Assembly (NCBI GenBank): GCA_035268885.1
Contig: DATFKA010000043.1
Coordinates: 58,826 to 122,825 of the forward strand
Source of the DNA: DATFKA01 sp035268885
GTDB taxonomy: Bacteria; Bacteroidota; Bacteroidia; Chitinophagales; Saprospiraceae
Reading direction: 5' to 3'
Length of the DNA: 64,000 nt
A program made the translations under genes and the position numbers. The notes beneath the pieces are model-generated. The model saw only the letters and a program-made list of their open reading frames with translations. It did not search any database and was not told the origin of the DNA. Below, piece after piece: positions 9,260 to 17,059 of the stretch. Every line of letters begins with the position of its first letter. The first letter of the stretch is position 1.

Positions 9260-9894
9260 ATGCAATCAATGGTGAAAAATTTGGGAATACTGCTCTTGTG
9301 TCTACCCCTGAGGGGCTGGGCGCAATCGGGGGATCCGCTACAATTAGTGCAGGCAAAGCTGCCTGGCTTATTGAGCACCCGGGCGGGTAATGATCCAAAT
9401 GGGGTCTTTGATAGCCAGATTAGAGGCTTAACAACCTTTGGTAACCCCACTCCTTTTTATCTGGTAGACGGGATGCCGGTAGAAGACTTAAGCGGTATTC
9501 ATCCGGCCGATATTGAGCGCGTAGAACTAGTAGCAGCGGGAACTTCTCTCTGGTCTGGTATGCGTGCTGGCAACGGCATTCTGCAAATTCACACCCGGCA
9601 GGGTCAGGAAGGGAAATTACAACTCCGGTATCGTCAAATGAGGGCTTCAGAGCGGATGACCCGCGACCCGGGAATGATGAGTGCCATCGAATTTCGCCGC
9701 GCTGGTGGTTCCCTGGCGGTAGATCCTGATACAGAAACCAACTGGTGGATCGGAATCTTCGTAATTCGCTTGCCGACACGCCACTTAATGCTTTCGCCTA
9801 TACCGGAGCCCCTTTAGTGCAGGGAATGGATCGTCGTAATTCTTATCCACTCAGCCGAACCTTTTCGATCGGCTTACAGTTAGAACTCGAGTAA
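9260..9894 (+). pseudogene. TonB-dependent receptor plug protein, frameshifted and lacking a barrel
   Basis: The frame opens with a signal peptide (ATG at 9260, cleavage after WAQS) and continues into a SusC-type plug: PGLLSTRAGNDPNG, IRGLTTFG, FYLVDGMPVEDL, IHPADIERVELV and GNGILQIHTRQG. After codon NWW (9740-9748) the frame runs to a stop at 9817 with unlike sequence. Reading one base back from 9748 restores a family-like end, WWDRNLRNSLADTPLNAF followed by YPLSRTFSIGLQLEL, with a stop at 9894. That ending resembles the last strands of SusC proteins. A single missing G near 9748 would explain the break. Even when repaired the protein is only about 210 residues, so nearly the whole beta-barrel is absent. 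It may be a degraded receptor or a naturally small plug protein with a sequence error. A longer GTG-started frame from 9161 is less likely. Confidence 0.6.
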
Positions 9895-9900
9895 AATGAT

Positions 9901-11856
9901 ATGCAATATCTAAAAATAGTTTGTATTAGCTTTTTTTGTCTGGCTACTCAGCTGCCTGGTCTCCGGGCACAGGAATTCCCCTGTGACGGATCGGTTTACT
10001 ACGTAGGCACGAATACCGTAGTCGGGAGTAAATTATATAAACTAACTATCAATCCACTGACGGGACAGATCACTTCCAGGGAACTTCCTCTCGATAATCC
10101 AAGTGGAAGGCACATTACCGCCCTGGGATATAATGTACGGGATCGTATGCTTTACGGACTGGATTTTGAAACCTATGAGCTATTGCGGATCGGCAGTGAT
10201 GGTAGTCTGACGGCACTGGGCAAAAAGGATATTGATCCAAAATATGAAATCTACAGTGGCGGCATGACAGCCAACGGCCAGCGATTGCTATTAGTCGCGC
10301 GTAATAAAACCTCGGGTCTTGATGAGAATCTCTACTCTATTCGGGTAAACGATCCGGGGCAACCGCTGGGGTCCTTTCCGATCAATACGGATCGCCCGGT
10401 CGCTATGGTCGATGTAGCTATTGATCCCATAACGAGTAATTCCTTTAGTTTTGACGAGGTTCGGCGTCACGTTGTAGAGACAAACGGTGGGCAAGTGTTT
10501 ACTAATTTGAATTATAAAGAAGTGAATGAAGTGTTTGGTAGCTTATTCTTCGACCGCACGGGTAAGTTGTATGGCCTGGGAAATGCAAATGGCGGAGGTG
10601 CCGAACAAACGACAATTTATACCATCAATAAATGGAGGGGAGAGACGGAGCGTTTTACGAAAGTACCGGGGGGACGCGATACGGATGCCTGCGCCTGCCC
10701 GTATACCATTGATTTTGCCCGTACACTTGCACCTCAGGCGGTAGATGGCTGTAGCGAGATTACAGTCGAATATCATGCCTTCAACGCCGGAGGGATCGGA
10801 CAATTAGGTGTGCGCCTACGCGATACTTTTCCGGATGGCTTTATCATTACGCAGGTAGAAGTACCTCAGGAAGACTACTTCCTGGAAGTCATCAGTGGGC
10901 AGGGCAGCAATGTACTGGCGATTGATGATTGGAATTTGCTAGTGGGCGATAATACCATTCGGGTGCGGGTACAATTAATGACCGGTACGGCTGGTCGGAT
11001 CTTTACGCAGGCGGAACTAAGCAATTTATATGCTGCCTATGAATTTAGGATGTTCTCCGATGATCAGGCAACAGAGGCGATTGATGATCCCAACGCACTC
11101 GAAATCCTGGATGCCAATAGTTTTGCCCTGGAAGATTATGTACAGTATTCCTGTGATTTGGACACCGCATATCTGCATTTACCCCTTACGGGCAGCTATA
11201 CCTGGAGTACGGGGAGCACGGATTCGGTTATCGCGGTTACCCAAAATGGGGAATACACCCTTACCCTGACCACGGATTGTTTTACGGTCGAGGATACCAT
11301 TCAGTTGGAGCGTCGCCAGGAGCCTTATTTTATAGAATTGGGCCCAGAGAAAACAGCTAAGCTGGGAGAACAGTTGTCCTTTTCCTTTCAACATAATCTG
11401 GAAGCCATAGAGTCGATTCGCTGGTCTAGTTCAGGTTCCGATTCTCTGGACTGTACAGATTGTAGAATCTCCACTTTATCGGCCATTAATGCCGGTCAGG
11501 TCGAGCTGAGTGTGACCGACCAGCGGGGTTGTGTATTTACCGATGTGGTTGATTATGGGGTCCGACAAACAAAGAATATCTACTTAGCCACTGCCTTCAG
11601 TCCCAATGGCGATGGGATGAATGATTATTTCACCCCGTTGGGCGACCGGGGCACTATTCTGGCTTTCGATATTGTGGATCGTTGGGGGGGGCGGGTGTTT
11701 TCTCACCGTGGTGGAGCAGTTGGGGAATTTGAGGGATGGGATGGGAGTAGTCGTCAGCGGGGAGCCCCGGCAGGTAATTATTTTTACCGGATACAAATCC
11801 GCTTTCCGGATGAGGAAGTAAAAGCGTACCAGGGGAGTGTTTTGTTAATTAGGTAA
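9901..11856 (+). CDS. T9SS type B secreted protein with DUF6923-like propeller
   Basis: The protein has 651 residues with a signal peptide (cleavage after LRAQ). Residues 25-280 look like a DUF6923-type beta-propeller with repeated YxLT, ALGYN and LYGLD strand motifs (LTINPLTGQIT, ALGYNVRDRMLYGLD). Residues 290-550 hold Ig/PKD-like segments with paired cysteines (STGSTDSVIAVTQNGEYTL). Residues 560-651 are a gliding-motility-type C-terminal domain (FSPNGDGMNDYF ... WGGRVF ... GWDG ... GNYFYRI), the type B signal for export by the type IX system. It starts 6 bases after the repaired stop of the plug pseudogene and is the last gene before a strong terminator, so it probably ends the sigma/CHAT operon. 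It is a likely surface or extracellular effector of that locus; its ligand is unknown. Confidence 0.88.
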   Translation: MQYLKIVCISFFCLATQLPGLRAQEFPCDGSVYYVGTNTVVGSKLYKLTINPLTGQITSRELPLDNPSGRHITALGYNVRDRMLYGLDFETYELLRIGSDGSLTALGKKDIDPKYEIYSGGMTANGQRLLLVARNKTSGLDENLYSIRVNDPGQPLGSFPINTDRPVAMVDVAIDPITSNSFSFDEVRRHVVETNGGQVFTNLNYKEVNEVFGSLFFDRTGKLYGLGNANGGGAEQTTIYTINKWRGETERFTKVPGGRDTDACACPYTIDFARTLAPQAVDGCSEITVEYHAFNAGGIGQLGVRLRDTFPDGFIITQVEVPQEDYFLEVISGQGSNVLAIDDWNLLVGDNTIRVRVQLMTGTAGRIFTQAELSNLYAAYEFRMFSDDQATEAIDDPNALEILDANSFALEDYVQYSCDLDTAYLHLPLTGSYTWSTGSTDSVIAVTQNGEYTLTLTTDCFTVEDTIQLERRQEPYFIELGPEKTAKLGEQLSFSFQHNLEAIESIRWSSSGSDSLDCTDCRISTLSAINAGQVELSVTDQRGCVFTDVVDYGVRQTKNIYLATAFSPNGDGMNDYFTPLGDRGTILAFDIVDRWGGRVFSHRGGAVGEFEGWDGSSRQRGAPAGNYFYRIQIRFPDEEVKAYQGSVLLIR

Positions 11857-11885
11857 ACTAAGCGGAGGATTTTCTCCGCTTAGTT
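11856..11885. terminator. Bidirectional terminator between convergent genes
   Basis: A perfect 12-bp stem (AACTAAGCGGAG / CTCCGCTTAGTT) with a 6-base loop sits directly after the stop of the T9SS type B gene, 23 bases from the end of the convergent propeller/azurin gene. The position and symmetry suit both strands. Confidence 0.85.
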
Positions 11886-11907
11886 AATAGCTCCGTGTAG
11901 GGGAGGC

Positions 11908-13872
11908 TTATTCCACCCGCAAGATCCCGCGCATCGTCCTTGCGTGCCCCGGGAAAGTACAGACGTACTGGTAGTCGCCGGGCTGACTCGGCGCTTCGAA
12001 ATAAATGACATCGTTGGAATTGGGCTCGAGGATATTGGTGTGGAAGATCACTTCCTCCATATCCGGTATAAAGCCTTTCTGTGGTCCCTGGAGTCCCATC
12101 TCCAGTGCGGCCTGCCCTACGGCATCGGCTGCGTCCGGTTCGGTGATGATCAGGTTGTGGATCATATCATCCGGATTATTAAAGGTTAGTTTGACTTTGC
12201 TTCCGGCTTTAACTACCATGAGCTCTTTATCGTAGACCATACCTGCCTCCGCAGCAATCACCAGCTCTTCGTCCGGACCGTTGGTCCAGCTGGCGGGCAT
12301 TTTGGTGACTCTTTTTGGGCTTTTTACTTCTACCATACGGCCGTCATCCGCTGCGGCAGAACTATTTTCACTGGGAGTGGCCTGACTTTGACTACCTCCG
12401 GGAATCTGGTTCAAGGTATAGTAGCCCGTATTATGCATTACGTTTTCCCCTTGTTGATTTTCTACGCCGGGTACTTTTACCTCATAGATATAGCCGGGCC
12501 GTAGTCCTTCTACGTAGAGGCGGGCTTTGCGTGCGTCTTGTGAAAGTTCTACCTTAAATACGGTGCGGTCTTGCATATCCTGTACGGGACTTCCGTAAAA
12601 GTGGTGGTATTTGTAAGTGAAATCCACGATCTCGTAGTTTTCTGGATTAGCAGCCGTTACCCGGTCAACGGGCTGGGTGAATTCAATCTCGAAGCCATCA
12701 GCGGTAGCAGAGATGGCCTTCATCTCGAAGGGAGTTCTTCCCGTCCAGCGGAGGCGTTCCAGCGCGTAAGGATCTTTACCCGTACTGGCCCAACCCCGGT
12801 TGGTACCACCGACGTATAAGTCCTGGTCCGGTCCCCAGATCATCCGGAGGACACCGGAGGCGAATCCTTCCCGAAAACCGAAAACGGCACCCTGATACAC
12901 GCCATTTACTTCTTCTAGCGCGACGCGCATAATCTTACTATGGCCCTGGTCACCTACTAGTAATTGACCGGTAAAAGGACCAAAGCGATCATCTTCGATC
13001 AGGATGATATCGGAGGTAGAGATGCCCATTAAAGTATGTGGGAACCACACCGTGGGAGGCTTGATACCCGATTTTTTCTGTGCGTACTCGTACAGGGTAT
13101 AACCCATTGTATCCGTAATTTCATCGAAATTAATATCGATGTTTGATTTAGGTTCATTGGCCCATTTAAGGCCTTCGGGGTTACCTACGAAATCCCCAGC
13201 CTCTACGTGGGTGATGCGGCCGGAGCCTACCCAGTCTCCCTGGTTTTCGGCGTAGAACAGCTCACCGTTGGCGTTAAAACCCATTCCGGCTGGCGAGCGC
13301 ATACCCGTAGCAATGGGACTCATTTCTCCATCCTGAGTAATCTTTAGCATCCAGCCCCGCCATTTAGAATTACTGATTCCCCGGCCCACCCAGCCCAGGT
13401 TCAGCGCTACGATCATATCTCCCTCGGGGGTGAACATAGGGCCGTAGCCGTACTCGTGGTAATTGCCATCCAGCGGCCAGGTATAGATCTGCTGATATTG
13501 ATCGGCTTTGCCATCGTCGTCCGTATCGGTAATTTTGGTGAGTTCAGGTCGTTGTACACACCAGAAGGCTCCGTCGTGGTAGGTTAGTCCCAGCGGCTCG
13601 TGCAATCCGTGCGCAAAGCGCGTATAGCTGGGCTGTTCGGAACCGGGGTTCTCTATGACCCACAATTCCCCACGACGGGTGGTAACGCCCATTTTGCCAT
13701 CGTCGGTGAAGGTAAGGCCACCCACTTCGAGTATGATGTCTTCCGGAATGGGTACTTTTTCAATGGGATAAAAAACACTTTCTTTCCCCATGAGCATACT
13801 TTGGCCGTGCAGTGAAAACTGCCCAAAAAATAGGCAGAGGAGGGAAAAAATAAAGATTTTATAAACTTGCAT
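11908..13872 (-). CDS. Beta-propeller oxidoreductase-like protein with C-terminal azurin-type copper domain
   Basis: The protein has 654 residues with a signal peptide (about 1-24). Residues 30-370 form a propeller like those of glucose/sorbosone dehydrogenases and related membrane-bound dehydrogenases (GLTFTDDGKMGVTTRRGELW, MRSPAGMGFNANGELFYAEN, GDQGHSKIMRV). Residues 385-495 form a beta domain. A low-complexity linker leads to a cupredoxin domain (about 540-654) with all four type 1 copper ligands of the azurin/auracyanin kind: H572, C638, H643 and M647. The propeller may oxidise a sugar or other substrate and pass electrons to the copper domain; this is inferred, and the quinone-binding residues could not be checked by eye. 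It lies 53 bases downstream of the PA14 lipoprotein gene on the same strand, so they are probably co-transcribed. Confidence 0.82.
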   Translation of the reverse strand: MQVYKIFIFSLLCLFFGQFSLHGQSMLMGKESVFYPIEKVPIPEDIILEVGGLTFTDDGKMGVTTRRGELWVIENPGSEQPSYTRFAHGLHEPLGLTYHDGAFWCVQRPELTKITDTDDDGKADQYQQIYTWPLDGNYHEYGYGPMFTPEGDMIVALNLGWVGRGISNSKWRGWMLKITQDGEMSPIATGMRSPAGMGFNANGELFYAENQGDWVGSGRITHVEAGDFVGNPEGLKWANEPKSNIDINFDEITDTMGYTLYEYAQKKSGIKPPTVWFPHTLMGISTSDIILIEDDRFGPFTGQLLVGDQGHSKIMRVALEEVNGVYQGAVFGFREGFASGVLRMIWGPDQDLYVGGTNRGWASTGKDPYALERLRWTGRTPFEMKAISATADGFEIEFTQPVDRVTAANPENYEIVDFTYKYHHFYGSPVQDMQDRTVFKVELSQDARKARLYVEGLRPGYIYEVKVPGVENQQGENVMHNTGYYTLNQIPGGSQSQATPSENSSAAADDGRMVEVKSPKRVTKMPASWTNGPDEELVIAAEAGMVYDKELMVVKAGSKVKLTFNNPDDMIHNLIITEPDAADAVGQAALEMGLQGPQKGFIPDMEEVIFHTNILEPNSNDVIYFEAPSQPGDYQYVCTFPGHARTMRGILRVE

Positions 13873-13925
13873 TATGATAAATTTTCAATGGTGATCAATT
13901 AATTTTTTTGATTTTTGGCGGAAGC

Positions 13926-15695
13926 CTACCAGATAAGGTTATAGCGCACCGACGTATCAGTTAAGCTCGCCCGCAAAGAACGACCCTCGTGGATGAATAC
14001 CTCGTCTGCTTCCTGTACCTCCAGGTAGTATTTGCCATCGATACAGTACAATCCACTATCCAATTGGACGATCTCTTCCCCCCGGGCTAGGCGTACTACC
14101 AGGTCATCGCTGCCCTCGCGCTCGATTGTACGCTGTAGGCTGTTGCCCTGTTCGGTGGGCTCCAGGTGATCCGAGACCGTATTCTCCCCGATCTGATATT
14201 TAAAAACGGGTAAACCGGCACCGTTGATATCGTAGCCAATTCGTTTGAAATCATCCGGACGGTTTTGTGGCCAGTCTTTATTGCGGAAACTGCCCGCAAG
14301 CACCGGTAAACCGTCGCTTAATTCCACCGCAGCGTTGAGGGGTTTCATCAGCTGACGCTCCCCGCGGTTGATCCACATTTCTGCAACGTCGGCAAAGTCA
14401 CCCCGCCAGGTTTTGAGCAGGGCCATTTGGTTTAAATCGTAGAGATAGTGTGGCCCTGTCGGGATGCCAACGGCAATGACGTGTGTCCTCTTTTCTCCCT
14501 GATAATGCGCGAAACAGCGCAGCAGCTCGGGTGCTTCTAAATCTTCTAAGACCAGGGTTGGTGGCTCTCTTTCCAGCCAGCGGTCTGCCCGTGGGTCAGC
14601 GGCCAGGGACTGCATGGCTATCTCCGGCCCTTCGTAAGTAATGAGTGCCACGGCACCCCAGTGGTCCTGGAAGTAAGTCATTTCAAAATCATGCTTACCA
14701 GCACTTAAGGTAGTAATCGTCTGCTCGGTGCCGATGTTGGGCTCCCCATCGTTGTGCAGGATCAGCGCTCCGTCGACGAAAATATCACCACCATCGTCAA
14801 TGGTCGACTGAATAAAATATTCTCCATCACTGGGAACGTAGAGCTCGCCATAAAACTTCAAGGCATATTTATCAGATTGCCCCGCCACGCTCACGTCGAT
14901 AAAATCGGCCTCCCCGCGGTCCGCTACCTCGAGGCTGCTGAAGTCGGGCAATACATCCCAATCCCCGAAGAATACCTCGTAGCGGATATTCTCCAGGCGC
15001 AGCGAATCGGTTCCATATTTTTTGTATTGGAGGTCACGAATAGCGGCATTAGGAGTCGCCCGAATCTGAAAAGGTCCGGTTTGGCTGGCTTCTACTTCCG
15101 ATAGCATGACTTTATCAAAGATCGGCATGCCATTCAGGCTCAGATCTTCCAGATAGGCATCAGCGACTTTTTTGCCTTCCTGGTCGAAATCCGGGGCGTG
15201 GAAGCTGGCGGAGAATTTCTGCCAGAGTCCGGGCGCTTTTATCGCATTGACTTCCGGAGCTTGCTGGGCGATACTGCCCGCATAGGGCTGGTTATTATTC
15301 CAGCTATCGTTTAGCGTGACGGTATACTTGCCCTGGAATAATAATTCTACCGAACCGGATTCTGGAAGTAAGAAATCCATTTCTAAATCCAGATCCTGAT
15401 GCTCAATATCGGTGTTTAGCAGACTGGGCGAGCCGTCTTCTGCTCCCTGGCTGAGGAGTATGCCTTCGCCCTCGTCAGTCTGTACTTCGGCGGCTCCCTT
15501 CAGGTCAAGCTGTATACTGCCCGACTCCGACCACCCTGGATTTTGTTCCAAGAGTGGGGATAGTTCCAGGCGATTCATAGGTAATTCGGTGATGGTCTCT
15601 TCTTCTGCTGGCTTTTCCGCTGAGGAGTCTTTGGGCGTACAGTTACTCACCAGGAAGGAAAAGCAGGCCAGGAAAATAAAAAGATAGTTTTTCAT
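13926..15695 (-). CDS. Lipoprotein with DUF1080-like and PA14 domains
   Basis: The protein has 589 residues. The lipoprotein signal ends at C19 (FLVSNC). Residues 45-205 look like a concanavalin-fold DUF1080 (3-keto-disaccharide hydrolase-like) domain (LEMDFLLPESGSVELLFQGKYTV; APGLWQKFSASFHAPDFDQEG). Residues 240-355 form a PA14-like carbohydrate-binding domain (GEYFIQSTIDDGGDIFVDG; LSAGKHDFEMTYFQDHWG). The last ~210 residues belong to no family I recognise. It is read together with the propeller/azurin gene and diverges from the DUF1080 hydrolase gene at 15802. The setting suggests glycoside or glycan processing at the cell surface. Whether the DUF1080-like part is active is uncertain, since its sequence is less typical than that of the divergent neighbour. 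Confidence 0.75.
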   Translation of the reverse strand: MKNYLFIFLACFSFLVSNCTPKDSSAEKPAEEETITELPMNRLELSPLLEQNPGWSESGSIQLDLKGAAEVQTDEGEGILLSQGAEDGSPSLLNTDIEHQDLDLEMDFLLPESGSVELLFQGKYTVTLNDSWNNNQPYAGSIAQQAPEVNAIKAPGLWQKFSASFHAPDFDQEGKKVADAYLEDLSLNGMPIFDKVMLSEVEASQTGPFQIRATPNAAIRDLQYKKYGTDSLRLENIRYEVFFGDWDVLPDFSSLEVADRGEADFIDVSVAGQSDKYALKFYGELYVPSDGEYFIQSTIDDGGDIFVDGALILHNDGEPNIGTEQTITTLSAGKHDFEMTYFQDHWGAVALITYEGPEIAMQSLAADPRADRWLEREPPTLVLEDLEAPELLRCFAHYQGEKRTHVIAVGIPTGPHYLYDLNQMALLKTWRGDFADVAEMWINRGERQLMKPLNAAVELSDGLPVLAGSFRNKDWPQNRPDDFKRIGYDINGAGLPVFKYQIGENTVSDHLEPTEQGNSLQRTIEREGSDDLVVRLARGEEIVQLDSGLYCIDGKYYLEVQEADEVFIHEGRSLRASLTDTSVRYNLIW

Positions 15696-15740
15696 TATTT
15701 CGAGTTTTGTATTGTATGTATCTTAGTTAAGAAAAAATAT

Positions 15741-15781
15741 TTTGCCGAATAGGCAAATGCTGAGAGAAAATTTTACATTTG
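15741..15781 (+). promoter_or_regulatory. Dyad and -7 box in the divergent promoter region
   Basis: The 106-base divergent space holds a 6-bp inverted repeat at 15741-15757 (TTTGCC/GGCAAA, 5-base spacer), which looks like an operator. A Bacteroidota -7 element, TACATTTG, lies at 15774-15781, about 20 bases before the first ATG of the DUF1080 gene. No TTG at the usual spacing is visible, so the promoter call is modest. Confidence 0.4.
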
Positions 15782-15801
15782 TAAACAACTGAGCTGTTTA
15801 A

Positions 15802-16668
15802 ATGATCAGAAAATTACTCAAAAATATGAAGAATATACTGCGATTATCGATTGTAGCCTTATTATTATCAGCAAATGCACTTATGGCACAGGAAGTGATA
15901 GAAATTGATTGGGAGGAATTAGGGAAAACGGAACCCTGGAAGGCCACCGAGCAATGGGAACCCGTTCCGGAGAAAGTAAGTCCTGGCCTCTACATGGCGC
16001 CACCCTCGGATGCAACCGTGCTTTTTGATGGAAGTAGTCTGGATGCCTGGCATACTCCAAAATATGACTACGGTGTCCGTATGGACCATGTAGAGTCCAT
16101 TATCAAAGCCAAGGTAAATCATCCAGAGCATACGCCGCCCCAATGGGAAATTAAGAACGGGGCTATGGTCGTCAATCCTGGTACTGGTGCTTTGGAGACC
16201 AAGCAGGCTTTCGGAGATATTCAACTGCATATCGAGTTTTTAGCGCCGGTGGATCCCGGAAAAGAGGGCCAGGGCTACTCTAACAGTGGTGTTTTCTTTA
16301 TGGGGCTTTACGAGGTGCAAATTCTGAACTCCTACGAAAATGAGACCTATCCAAACGGACAGGCCGGAGCGGTATACAAACAGCATATCCCCATGGTAAA
16401 CGCCAGTCGTCCGCCGGGAGAGTGGCAGCACTACGATATGGTCTTTAATGCCCCGCGTTTTGACGAAGATGGGGAGCTAGAGCGCCCGGCCTTTTTGACG
16501 GTTTTCCACAATGGTATTCTGATCCAGAATCATATTGAGCTGGAAGGCCCCGCTGTTTATATAGGTGAGCCTTATTATACGCCGCATCCGCAAAAAATGC
16601 CCTTACTTTTACAGGATCATGGTAACAAGGTGCGCTTTCGGAATATCTGGGTAAGAGAATTGAATTAA
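15802..16668 (+). CDS. DUF1080 3-keto-disaccharide hydrolase-like protein
   Basis: The protein has 288 residues. Two starts are possible: ATG at 15802 or ATG at 15826, the latter giving a more typical signal peptide (MKNILRLSIVALLLSANALM, cleavage at AQE); the -7 box at 15774-15781 leaves a very short leader for the first. The DUF1080 fold covers residues 70-288, with the hallmark FDGSSLDAW near the start, the WEIKNGAMVV strand, FGDIQLHIEF, a GNSG-like YSNSGVFFMGLYEVQ segment and a C-terminal VRFRNIWVREL. Members hydrolyse 3-keto-glycosides or are bound to that role. It is periplasmic or secreted. The SusC/SusD pair follows in the same direction, and a related domain is encoded divergently, which suggests a small glycoside-utilisation locus. 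Confidence 0.85.
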   Translation: MIRKLLKNMKNILRLSIVALLLSANALMAQEVIEIDWEELGKTEPWKATEQWEPVPEKVSPGLYMAPPSDATVLFDGSSLDAWHTPKYDYGVRMDHVESIIKAKVNHPEHTPPQWEIKNGAMVVNPGTGALETKQAFGDIQLHIEFLAPVDPGKEGQGYSNSGVFFMGLYEVQILNSYENETYPNGQAGAVYKQHIPMVNASRPPGEWQHYDMVFNAPRFDEDGELERPAFLTVFHNGILIQNHIELEGPAVYIGEPYYTPHPQKMPLLLQDHGNKVRFRNIWVRELN

Positions 16669-16693
16669 GGAACTGTTTTTAAGCTTTCCTTAA
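16665..16693 (+). terminator. Putative terminator after DUF1080 gene
   Basis: An 8-bp inverted repeat (TTAAGGAA / TTCCTTAA) overlaps the stop codon and is followed by CTTTT. It separates the hydrolase gene from the SusC leader region. Confidence 0.5.
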
Positions 16694-16832
16694 CTTTTAT
16701 GTATTCGTTGATACCTTGTCAAAACAGGGGATATTGTCGACTGCAGGATATTTTCAATAGTTTACAAACAAAATTTTGTCTTGGAATCTTAAACTTTAGC
16801 TTACAATATTTTTTTTGTTCTGCAAATTAGAT

Positions 16833-16840
16833 TACATTTG
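16833..16840 (+). promoter_or_regulatory. Bacteroidota -7 promoter element for susC/susD
   Basis: TACATTTG matches the TAnnTTTG consensus and lies 220 bases before the SusC start. A T-run with TTTG at 16814-16817 lies upstream, but its spacing (15 bases) is shorter than usual. The long leader that follows holds a micro-ORF and a hairpin. Confidence 0.45.
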
Positions 16841-16871
16841 TTAGAGTGTATGAAACTTAAGCCAGTAAACC

Positions 16872-16949
16872 ATGTCAAAGAAACAGACTATTTCCAAGGT
16901 AAATAGTGCTTACCGTCCTACATTCAAACCGAAAAATGCTAAGCCATAA
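16872..16949 (+). CDS. Candidate 25-residue leader peptide upstream of SusC
   Basis: An ATG-started frame encodes a Lys/Pro/Ser-rich basic peptide (begins MSKKQTISKV, ends KPKNAKP) that opens 31 bases after the -7 box and stops 110 bases before SusC. It has no signal peptide and no recognisable family. A second very short frame starts at 16849 in another phase, so chance occurrence is quite possible. If real, it could be a leader peptide coupled to the hairpin just downstream. Confidence 0.3.
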   Translation: MSKKQTISKVNSAYRPTFKPKNAKP

Positions 16950-16953
16950 TCAA

Positions 16954-16990
16954 GGGAAACGTTACCTATTTGTTAAAGAGGTAGCTTCCC
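16954..16990 (+). promoter_or_regulatory. Hairpin in the SusC 5' leader
   Basis: An imperfect inverted repeat pairs GGGAA...TACC (16954-16966) with GGTA...TTCCC (16980-16990) around a 13-base loop, with a small internal loop. It begins 5 bases after the micro-ORF stop. The rest of the 391-base gap (16669-17059) is AT-rich with no other gene seen. Confidence 0.4.
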
Positions 16991-17059
16991 AGGATATGGC
17001 CATTTGTATAAAATTTTAGACTAATAATAACTGACTTACTTATCACTAAACTTTATTGT

